This document shows, piece by piece, positions 12,601-24,149 of a stretch of DNA of 64,000 nucleotides; positions within the stretch are counted from its first letter, which is position 1; each line of letters begins with the position of its first letter. The stretch is from Nymphaea colorata (Eukaryota > Streptophyta > Magnoliopsida > Nymphaeales > Nymphaeaceae). The position numbers were made by a program, and so were the translations under genes. The stretch covers positions 16,998,600 through 17,062,599 of the forward strand of contig NC_045150.1 of NCBI RefSeq assembly GCF_008831285.2, given 5' to 3'. The notes under the pieces were generated by a model. That model saw nothing but the letters and a program-made list of their open reading frames with translations, was not told the origin of the DNA and did not search any database.

Positions 12601-15600
12601 TGAGTGGAAATTGTCTCTCCTCTCTCATTCTTAACCTCTTGTTGAATGAACTGTGGTGGGATTGGGATGGAGCCATCAAGATGCCCGTACAGATCCTGAC
12701 ACCTTATGAAAAAGGAGTGATCTGCCTTTTCCAGGTAAGGTAGTTGGAGTGCTTTAGTTTTTCAGAAATAAGGTGTGGTAAGAAGTTGGAGGACATACTG
12801 GATTGGGAGAGAATATCCATGATAAATTATATATCTACCGAGGTAGATATATACTAACAGAAATATAAGAGTGTTGTCTAGATAGATGAAGGATTAGGAG
12901 CAGAATGTTAGAATTTGGGATGGAGTCATCAAGATGCCCGTACAGATCCTGACTCCTTATAAAAGGAGTGATCTGCCTTTTCCAAGTAAGGTAGTTAGAG
13001 TGGTTTAGTTTTTCAAAAATAAGTGTGGTAAAAAGTTGGAGGACAGACTGGATTGGGAGAGAATATCCATGATAAATTATATATCTATCGACGTAGATAT
13101 ACACTAACAGAAATATAAAAGTGTTGTCAAGATAGATGAAGGATTAGAAGCAGAATGTTAGAAGGGGTATAAGAGAAAACCAACCAAGAGATTTCAAGTT
13201 TGTTCAAACATTCTCCTTGGTAGAACCAGCCAGACCTTGCTCTGATACCATGTAAGGTTTTGGGTGTCGAAGTATAACTCATGTTCAGATTCAGCAAGGA
13301 AAAGATAAGAGAGAGAATAGGAAAAGAGAAATGAGGAAGGGAGGTGAGATTTTACATTCTCACACAACTCATTTATACAGTGATTCCTCTACACATTTTA
13401 CAAGAATCTAGAATGAAACAATCACAATAATCTAGAGCCTAGAGTGAAGCAACACAATAACCTAGAGTCTATAATCAAACAATTACTAAAATTACAATCA
13501 TAACCCTGCCTAGATAAATGTGTTCAGACATGGTCAGAATTGTTGGATCTGAATCAGTAAACGTGTTGGATCTACATCAGATTAGATCCAACATCTTATC
13601 ACAATCAACTGACACTAGGCACAATAACAAAGAAACACCACTAGACAAGTACCCGTATATTGAGTCAAGGTACTAGATAGTACCTGTATCTTCTGACTCA
13701 TAAATGTAACAAAGATTCTGAAATATACTTTAAGGTATGCATTTATAATGATGGCTTCCAAGAAAGCTGTCAAATTTAAAAATAATTTGCTGAAAAATCA
13801 AAATGTAGGAAAATTGCATGGTAAAGAAAAAGATGCCAGCAAGCATCCAATGCTAAGATCCACTTCAAACCAATATGTCGTTATAGAGCATGAACAGTCT
13901 AATAGAAAGCTCAAACTGATGCTATTGTTACCATTGTGAAATGACAAATGGATGCTATCATTACCATTGCAAAAAGGAAAAGAACTTGATGACTGACCAA
14001 CATAAGAATTAAGGGCACTCTATGAAGCTATAAAACCTCAGCCTCTCCTTACACATATTCTCATTCATACAATCATAGGAAGACATAGAGTAACTATTTT
14101 CAAATGTTCATGCTTCTGGTGGAACAATAAAGTTTGCAAATTACCAAATTTGTGGGTGAGAAGCGAGTATTTGAATCTTTGACAGCATAAAACCTATCAA
14201 GAAGCTTTTTGATATGATCATGCATTGTAGCATCTGTCCCAATACCTGCCTAATCAATAGAAAAATATGTAAGACAAAAGGCATAAGCACAAACATAAAT
14301 TTGGATAAAATCTATGCAGTTAAACTACGCTGAGCATGCCTAGGTGTCTGATCCAATAAAAGAGACTAGACTCGGCCTATATGGTAAAACATGACAAGGT
14401 GCCCAATGAATTTTCGAATCAGTGTTTTTTCTCTGTTTTCACTTTCTAGTTATCATGAAGCAAGCCATAATCTCAAGCTGGCCTCATTTATTTGCATAAC
14501 ACGAACAAGATAATGAAATGAAGTTTCAGAGGATTTTTTCTCCAGATCTGTACATTGCTAACATCAGGAAATGGAACAATCGCGAATTTCGGGTAACTAG
14601 CCAAGCTGCTGAAGTAGCTAAAGTAGTGATAAATCCTGTAAATAAAATGGGCATCTTCTCTTTATTTCCCAAGTCTCTAGTGAGTTACAGACAGAGTTAA
14701 AAAAGATCAAAATAGCAATCATATCAAAGTGGTAAATCGAATTGTTATTCAAACATATATAATTGATCCGTTTTGACTAAACAGAAAAAGACCTAAACTA
14801 AATTGAGTTTTTTGCCCTGTCCAAGTATAAATCAATGCTTCCATAGATTCGATCGTGTTTTACAATTATAGCTTCCATACCTGTTCATTTGGGATCGTGC
14901 GCTTCTTGGACCCGAGACTCTTGAGGAATCCTTATCAAATTGAGACTAGTAACTAATCCCAGTTATTAATGACTGGACGAAACAAATAAATAACCCCTCA
15001 CCTGACACTTCCGTGCTTGGTGGAGAAGAAGCGAACAAAGGTGACACGTAAAAGAAAATAACAAAAAGAGGGGGAAGAAAAGAACACCGCCCTATTGTTC
15101 CGATGGAGAGAAGAACCTATGATTAGCTTTTCGGGAAATTTCCAAACGAACAATTTCAACGTGATTACTAATCCTTAACTTTTCGAGGAATCCTTCATCA
15201 GTGCTTGTGAATGACTAACTTTCTCAATCTTTTCGACCTTGGCTCCACCTGTGTCCGCGTTCCCGAAGGCACCCCTCTCTTTCAAGAGGGTTCGCGGCAT
15301 GTCAAGCGCCCCGACATTACCCACTTGTCCAACTGTTGCTGAGCTGGGGATATTCCCGATACTCACAAAGAAAGAAGTAAGTGACTTAGACAAAAAGAGA
15401 AGTGACTTGGACAAAAAGAAATGCTGCAGCTGTATCTAGTGTGTCACGCTAGGAATTGATAAACAACTTTCTATCTCCGTTGAAACTCATGTAATTAACT
15501 TAACCTCTTCAGGTTATTTGATTTGGCCAATCCAAGAAGGGATAGATCTCCATCCAAATAAAACAATGTTAAGAATTATCAATGGGAATCTAATATCAAC

Positions 15601-18600
15601 TTGAATGTTTCTCATTGTAGTGATAATTCATCTGCAATATCAGCAAGCATCCAGCTAAATACAACTGCATTAACTGTGATTCACTAAATTGGTAGTGGTC
15701 AAACCACAGATATTATTGTTTCTTCATCTCATGCATAAAGACGAAGTGAATTCTCAAGTTTCATCACATGGACAAATATGTTAATTTTCAAGTTTAAAAC
15801 AACAGGTTTGAAGGTTCATGGAGTAGTCTGTGCTAGCAGCAGTAAGTGGTGGAACCACAGCTGATTCTGGTAATTCTAAACTTTGTATCTAATAACATTA
15901 TCAAACCCATTATTGGAGCCACGAAGAAAGGAAAAAACTACACCATAGCGTAAATAAAGTTGCATCTTCCTTGTTATCACAAGGCATAAGTTCAGATATC
16001 TAGGTGGAAAAATCCATTTGAAACACAACGCCATAAACATTTGAAATCAAGAACATTAGAAGTGTGTGGCCAGAAGACGGGCCTTTTTTCTTCCAATCAC
16101 CTATTTTTTTTCCTATTCTCCAACCATCGACAAGTAGGAAAAGGGCCAGCTGGGGACACTAGACATGAGAGGCCCCAGATGCTGGAAGGATGAAAAATCA
16201 CGTGTAGTATGCTTCTTGCCTTTGTCAATTGTTTGTCAATTTCAGCCCATTTCATCCATCCACCAGATGAAGAAAAGGCTTAGTGAGGCTACTTTGTCAA
16301 GCAAACCCAACCAGCCTGCTTTTCAGATGGTACATATCCAAAAAAAAGGCTATTTTTCCACCTTTTTTAAACACAAAAACATGCCCTATATTTTTTGGCA
16401 TCCAAATAGTGAACAAATGAGGCGTTTGGCAAACTTTATATGCCAAAAACCTAGTTTCTCTAAACCAGCTTTTTGCCCTTCTCAAGCCCAAAAGTTTTTG
16501 CTTATGCATTTTATTGTTTACTTAGCCCCTGATGTCCTCATGACTTGATCCACATGCATATGATCATGTAAACAAGTACAGGAAAGAGAAAAAAAATTCA
16601 ATTCAGACCAATGATTTAAATGAAATATTCACATTCCAATCAAGTTCTTCTCACCTTATCCATACAGCCTAGCAGATCAGACTCACTCAAAAGAGGTGGA
16701 GGTCTTGTAACGCTAGAATCAAGGGTCAACGTGGTTGGCAGGAACTGCAATATTAGAAAGCAGAGTTATGGTTGTTGCAATTATCCAGCATGGAAATCTT
16801 GTTCTAACAAACACATCCAGATGACTTAACAGCTAAGATTCTGTGATGACTATGCACTTTGGTGGCAAATGCATCTCTTGTTTGACCAGCAATTGTGTAA
16901 GAGCTTCTAGAAATCACAATTTTTGATATACAAAAGCAGTTTCACATTTTCCAACATTTTTAAAAAGGAATTTTCACACAAAGGACAGCACTTTTGAAAA
17001 AAAGAACGGGACAATAAAAAAGGAAAAAAGAAAAAAGTGTGACATTTGAACAAAAAAAAAACTAAATGAGAAAATCAAGCTTCTTTCCGCTTTTTTGACA
17101 TTTTTAAAAGCACAATTTTTTTTTATGTGTCCTAAACCTTTTGAAGTTTCTTTTAACATTTTCATAATTATTCTGAACATTTATCCATTTCTTTGTAAGA
17201 AAAATAGTAGAAAACTCCAATTTTCAGATTTTTTTTAATAATTTTGTTATTGAGTTTCTCCCCAAGAAAACAAACTTCCCATTTCATACCAAGCAAAACC
17301 TCGTCAATAAAAACCCAAGAACGTCATTTGAATATAAAAAAGTAACAATGAACCAAACAAGTACAAACCTGCTGACCAAGTTGATACATTGGAATTGTTG
17401 AACCACCCCAAGACTCAAATCTGTAGACATCAAGGTAATTTTTCTGTAGCAAAAAGGTGAAGTTACCTTGCAAGCTAAAAAGGAAGCATGCTTTCATCAT
17501 TAGCCTGCATAAAAATAATCATAACAGCTTTGTTTGCAAACATAGCAACAAGAAGAATTTCACAAAAAAATCAGAGAACCTGCTTTCACTACCAAAAAAG
17601 AACTACATTCAGAAAAGAACTTCAATGGGACATAGTTACAAGCTATCTGGGTTTAACCGTTAAATTCTGACCTTTTCATACTAATGATAAATTTTGATTG
17701 TGATGACTTGTGCCAGAACCGACTTACATACCTGATCTTGTGGATATCTATTTCATGCATGCCACATATTTATGGATATTAAACTAGGATATGCTGCAGA
17801 TAAGCAACATAAAAATGCCAATTTTTTAAAATCTAAATATGAAGATACAACATGCAAATGCTATGGTGCGCCTGAGCACCTACAGCTATGACTATGTTGT
17901 GAATGACACAGCTACTGGTGTCACCAATACCATTACAACTAGACCATATATGTGCATTCTGCATGATTTGTTTGATAGAAAAGATCTCTTAGATCATGTC
18001 CTTTTGTTATAAAAATATACATTTCAACCCATAGAAATTTGCACATGAATGGATTTGTTCCATACTCCAACACCACAATGTGGTCCTGCAAAAGAGCTCA
18101 CTTTTGTGAAAGTTGGACGTTCCCAGCATGCAAATAGGGCCTAGCTATTAGATTGACAATGTGATTCTTGCCTGGAAGAGAAAAGATGGTAGGAGGAATT
18201 AGACCACAAGTTAAAACTAGCTAATTTCTGAAGTTGTTTCATACTTTCAACATTCTAATAGAAAAAATTTCCTAAGCCCATGTCATTAGAAAGAAAAATC
18301 AATCTCATGCGCAATATTTCTGAAAGATGATGAACAGAAACATAAAAATGCTTACCGCAAGTATCATCAGTCCACTTGCTGTAAACGACTCACCAGCAAT
18401 GTCAATTTCAACTGTTGTTCCAGCACCGACAGCAGGTTGTGAAACACATGCAAGAAAGTGGCGAACAACAAGCTCATATAATCTCTGCAGTGTTTTAAAT
18501 TTAGTTTTATTTGTTAGTTTACTACCAACCAAAAGAAAAAACAGTGGAAAGAGAAGAAATCACATGCATTATGATCTTGACTCCAACTGGCTTCTCCAGC

Positions 18601-21600
18601 TGAAAATTTTGTTGGATGAATGGGTGGGTGTGCCTTGTCATCATGACCGCCATTACTAGGGTTTCTCCAAAGACCAGACTCTGGATCCAAAAGACGTTGC
18701 GCATATAAACCCCAAGAAGGATGACCTTGCTGTTCCTGCACAATTGCCTGCCTCCAATAGGAAAAAACTTGTGAGCTATAAGCATGGACTCCATAAACTC
18801 TATATATACATATATGTAGTGACACACACACATACACATGCATACATCCATTCATATTATATATATTGTAGAAACATGCAACACACGAAAGAAGAAGAGG
18901 GGAACACACGATATACGTGGAAAAACCTCAGAAAGAGGAAAAAACCACGGGAAGCTCTAACCTAGGTGCACACCGCAACCCTAGGAGAGAGAAAAATATT
19001 TTCACTTAATCACACAATTACACTTAAGTGAAGATTATATAGGAGGGAGAGAAGAATGCCGCCTAGGGTACCGAGCCGGCCTCGGTACCCGTGCCCCATG
19101 GGACCGGGTCCAGAAATGGACCCGGTTCCCCATTACATCTATTTTAACACTCCCCCTCAAGCTTGGCATACATGTCAAACATGCCAAGCTTGCTAACATT
19201 TTTCTCAAATTGAGATGTACATAAAGACTTAGTTAAAACATCAGCAACTTGATCTTCAGACTTCATGTAGGGCAGGATCAACTCCTTAGAATCTATGCGT
19301 TCCCGTATGAAATGGCGATCGATCTCCACATGTTTGGTTCTGTCGTGCAATACTGGATTGTTTGCCAAGTTAATAGCCGACTTGTTGTCACAATACATCC
19401 TCATCTTCTCTTCCATTTTCACCCCAATATCTGCTAACAGAATTTTGAGCCATAACATTTCTGTAACCCCCATGGCAACCGCCCTGTATTCAGCCTCAGC
19501 ACTGGACCTGGAACAAACTTCTTGTCTTTTACTTCTCCATACCACCAGGTTACCTCCAAGAAAGATGCAGTATCCTGTGGTAGACCTTCTAGTATCTGTG
19601 CAACCTGCCCAGTCGGCGTCAGAGTATCCTTCAATACTGAGTTGACTTTGTCGAGTATAGAGCAGTCCTTTCCCTGGGTCATTCTTTAGGTATCCCAATA
19701 CTCTTTCAGCACTTTTCCAATGACAATCAGTAGGGGCATGCATAAACTGACTTAACACACCCACAGCATACGTAATATCCGGGCGAGTAAGGGTGAGATA
19801 AATGAGTTTACCAACCAGCCGCTGATACCTCCCTTTTCCTTCCTCATCCAAGATCGTCCCAGTTTTGATACTTATCCTTGTGCCAGACTCCATTGGAGTA
19901 AGAAAGGGCCTGCATCCCAGTTTACCTGTCTCTTTTAGAAGGTCCAAAGTGTATTTCCTTTGGCTCATAACAAGACCAGTCTCAGATCTAGCAATCTCAA
20001 TTCCCAAAAAATACCTCAGTTTACCCAGATCTTTGAGGTCAAATTCAGCAGCTAACGTTTCTTTCATCTTCCTTTTTTCTTCTTCGTCATCACCTGTGAC
20101 AATCATATCATCAACATATATTAGTAGGAGGCTCACCAGACCATTTCTCTGCTTGATGAAGAGGGTGTGATCACCATTTCCCTGTTTATATCCATTAGTC
20201 TTCATCACAACCCTTAGTCTTTCAAACCACGCTCTAGGGGACTGCTTGAGGCCATACAATGCTTTCTTGAGATAACAACACTTTCCTTTCTGCGCATATC
20301 CAGGCGGCATGCTCATATAGACTTCTTCCTCAAGGTGCCCATTCAAAAAGGCGTTCTTGACATCAAGTTGGTCCATGCTCCACTTCTTTTGTACTGCCAG
20401 AGCTAAGATGACCCTTACTGTCTTCAGTTTAGCAACAGGAGCGAACGTCTCAAGATAGTCAATCCCATATTTCTGGCTAAACCCCTTTGCAACAAGACGA
20501 GCTTTATAGCGTTCTACAGTGCCATCAGGTTTGTACTTCACAGTAAACACCCACTTGGAACCAACTAAGTGAGTTCCATTAGGAATATCAACAACCTCCC
20601 ACGTATTGTTCTTTGCCAGGGCGTCCATCTCCTCTGTCATGGCCTGTAGCCATTTGGGATCCTCCCTGGCATCCTCCACTGACCTGGGAATAACAGTCAT
20701 AGATAAAGAGGTAATAAAGCACTTGTAGTCTTTACTGAGTTTAGCATACGAGACAAATCTCTGAATAGGGTGAGAAGTACATGACCTGGTGCCTTTGCGT
20801 AGGGCTATGGGAAGATCTTCATTCATTGGACTTGGATCATCCGGGGAGCTCACAAGATCGGGATTGGTAACATCAACAACCTCCATCACATCATTCTTCT
20901 TCCTGGTGTATACCTGACCAAACAAATGATCACGGGACTGTTCTTCCACAGGGCCCCCTTCCATCTGACTGTCTCTGTCCTCACTGACTGTGTCATCCAC
21001 ACTCACACTCGGAGAACTAGCCGTGTAATCCAAGAAATCTGTGAACTGAATCAACTGATGCGAAGAATACTCGTCCACTCTCTCACCTAAACACTCCCCC
21101 TGAAGAGGATTCGCAGGAAAGTATGCCTCGTGTTCATGAAAGGTAACATCCCTGGAGACATAGACTCTGGAAGTGCTAGGGTCAACACACTTGTATCCCT
21201 TCTGAGTGGAGGAATACCCCAAAAAGACCGCTTTGATGGACCGAGGATCAAGTTTCTTGAGAGTGGGACTATGATCATGGACAAAGCAAATACACCCAAA
21301 CACCCGAGGGGTCAAAGGCCAGGGACTCTGATCAGGCCACAAAGCAGAATAAGGGGAATGTCCATTCAACACACGAGTAGGCATACGGTTAATGAGATGA
21401 GCACTAGTGAGAAGTGCATCACCCCAATACCGCTTAGGGACATGACGTTGAAACATAAGGGCCCGGGTGACATTTAACAAATGACGGTTCTTCCTTTCAG
21501 CCACGCCATTCTGAGGAGGTGTGTAGCTACAGGATGTTTCATGTATAATACCTTTGCTTCGCAAGAAGTCATCAAGGGATAAGGAGACATACTCTCGAGC

Positions 21601-24109
21601 ATTGTCAGTACGAAGGGTCTGAACAGGGGTTTGGAATTGAGTTTCAACAAATGCAACGAAGTTTTTGACAATGCCGGAAACCTCACTGCGTTCTTTCAAC
21701 AAGTACACGAACGTACAACGAGAGTAGTCATCGATAAGAGTCATGAAATAACGAAAACCACGACCGGTGGGCACTCCCGAAGGACCCCAAACATCAGAGT
21801 GAACCAAAGCAAAAGGACGGCTGGTTTTATTGAACGAAATAGGGTACGAGGCCCTAACATGCTTAGACAACTGACACACTTCACAGGCGAAGGTGTCCAA
21901 AGAAACAGACCGAAACATCTTAGGAAACAAGTGTTTAATCAACTGAAAAGGAAGATGACCAAGTCTCTCGTGCCAGCGCATAATAGCGGATCTGTCCTCC
22001 ACGTCAGATAACTGTCCACTGGTGGCTGAAATCAAAGCAGAGGCAACCTGTACTGGCATTCTGTAGAGACCATCAATAGCCGAACCAATCCCAATCTTCT
22101 GCCCCGTCCCCAAGTCCTGCAGTACACAACGATCAGCAGAAAATATTAGATTACAGTTTAGCTCTTTGGTAATACTGCTGACAGATAACAAATTCACGGG
22201 AATATTAGGAACATGCAGGGCATTATGAAGACAATATTTGTTCAGTAATGAGAAACTCCCTTTTCCAGCCACAGAAATAGAGGAACCATCAGCCATAGAA
22301 ACACGCTGCTGCCCAGAAGTCAACTTGTATTCTTGAAACATCTTAGGGTCCCCGGTCATATGATGAGTAGCCCCACTGTCAACAATCCAATCACCAGGAG
22401 AGGAATTACCTTGATCACTTGTAGCAACAAGAGCCTGAGCTAATTTAACTCCATCAGACGTAGATGTGTCCTCTGACGTAGTAGAAAGGCGACTGATGTA
22501 AGCTTGTAGTTCCTTGATTTGATCAGGGGAAAGCCTCGATTTTTCACCACTTGAAGAACCACTCTGAGTTGAGTCCTGCACAAGAGGACCTCGCCGACTA
22601 GACGGAGGGCGACCACGAACAAGTCTCTTCTCAGGGTGAAGATCCCAACAAAAGTCAACAGAATGTCCTGATTTGTGACAATGTGTACATCGCCTAACAG
22701 GGCGTGGTCCAGACACAGAAGAACGGCTAACAAAGGCCGAGGGACCAGTCCCGTGACTAGGGTCAATTTGCATCACTTGACGCCTTTGTTCCTCTGATTC
22801 CACTCTGGCATAAACATCTTCTATTCCAGGAATCTCATCACAGTTGAGAATTTGACTCCGAATGGATTCAAACTCATCACGCAAGCCTCCAAGGAAGAGG
22901 AACGTTCGGTCCATCCATTCCTTTTCCCAGTACCGAGCATGATCAGAACCACAGTCCCAGTTATCATTCACATGATAATCAAGTTCCTCCCACTTAGTTT
23001 TCAGGGCTGCATAGAAGGAGGCAACAGACAGGTCACCCTGTTTCAGAGAATAGATACTGCGTTTAATCTGATACGTACGCAGAACCCGTTTCTTGCGACC
23101 ATACATCCTTGCAAGCACAGTCCACATATCAAACGAAGTAGGCTTTCGCAGAATAAGAGGCTGAATATCAGCAGACACAGAGCTGATGATCCATACCTTA
23201 ACCTGACTGTCTTCCAACACCCACGTTGCCCATTGAGGATCAGTTTTGCTGGGCGCCGGTTGGTCGCCTGTGATATAGGAAAGACGACCACGGCTCGTTA
23301 TCCCAATCTCGAGAGCAGCAGACCAAGAAAGATAATTGTCTTTGGTCAGACGAATGGGCGTGACCTGAACCGGCAAGATCTCGCTCTTGGGAGCGCTGCC
23401 CGCGTCAAAGGCCATATCACTTTTAGGTGCAAGCTCTTCCGCCATCACAAGCAGTCAAGTCAGAGACAACCCCAGGCAGCAACAAGACAGCACGGCGGCG
23501 GCTGAAACACCAGCACCACACGGAACCTTAGGTGTCGGCGACGGTGCTGGATCGCCCGACGGCGGCGACGCAGAGGCGTGACGGCGCTGGACACCCACGG
23601 CAGCGGAAAGATGGGATGGCGCTGGATCGACCGACGACGGAAAAGGAGACACCCACGGCAGCGGAAGTCACAAGCGGCAACAGGCGACGGCGCTGGATCG
23701 TCTGAAGGCGGCGGCGCAGAAGATCCCAATGGTGGCGGCGCAGGAAACCCTAACGGCGCAGGCGGCTGCGGTGCAAGGACGACTACGAAAATACGAGACG
23801 AAGCCGAACGATCTCACAGCTCTGATACCATGTAGAAACATGCAACACACGAAAGAAGAAGAGGGGAACACACGATATACGTGGAAAAACCTCAGAAAGA
23901 GGAAAAAACCACGGGAAGCTCTAACCTAAGTGCACACCGCAACCCTAGGAGAGAGAAAATTATTTTCACTTAATCACACAATTACACTTAAGTGAAGATT
24001 ATATAGGAGGGAGAGAAGAATGCCGCCTAGGGTACCGAGCCGGCCTCGGTACCCGTGCCCCATGGGACCGGGTCCAGAAATGGACCCGGTTCCCCATTAC
24101 ATCTATTTT

Positions 24110-24149
<40 letters not shown>

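Larger units (their letters stand above)
9358..13601. mobile_element. Copia Z: palindromic (inverted-duplicated) truncated Copia
   Basis: Both ends are U3-type LTR ends (TGATAAGATGTTGG) pointing outward, each followed inward by a tRNA-Met PBS, a leader and a gag start. Left arm 9358-11789 (+), right arm 12095-13601 (-), spacer 11790-12094 holding a protease fragment on the minus strand. After removing the hAT-like insert and one 8-bp target copy, the left arm is 1480 bp against 1507 bp for the right; a ~23-bp LTR length difference explains most of this. Both arms carry the same internal tandem duplication of leader plus gag start, so that duplication preceded the palindrome. No matching 5-bp target duplication was seen. 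Lies in TOP3A intron 13. Confidence 0.85.
18867..24113 (-). mobile_element. Copia C: full-length, apparently intact LTR retrotransposon
   Basis: Two 283-bp LTRs (18867-19149, 23831-24113; TG...CA) differ at two positions that I can see. Both are flanked by TATAT (18862-18866, 24114-24118). PBS TGGTATCAGAGC on the minus strand at 23819-23830; polypurine tract next to 19149. A single uninterrupted gag-pol fills the interior. Inserted in TOP3A intron 8 in the same orientation as the gene, 119 bp from exon 9. Two LTR differences in 283 bp imply a recent insertion. Confidence 0.96.

Noticed and set aside
15175-15439. Open frames on both strands around 15.2 kb
   Set aside because: They overlap the plastid rRNA fragment and have no protein similarity that I recognise; the openness is due to GC-richer structural-RNA sequence.
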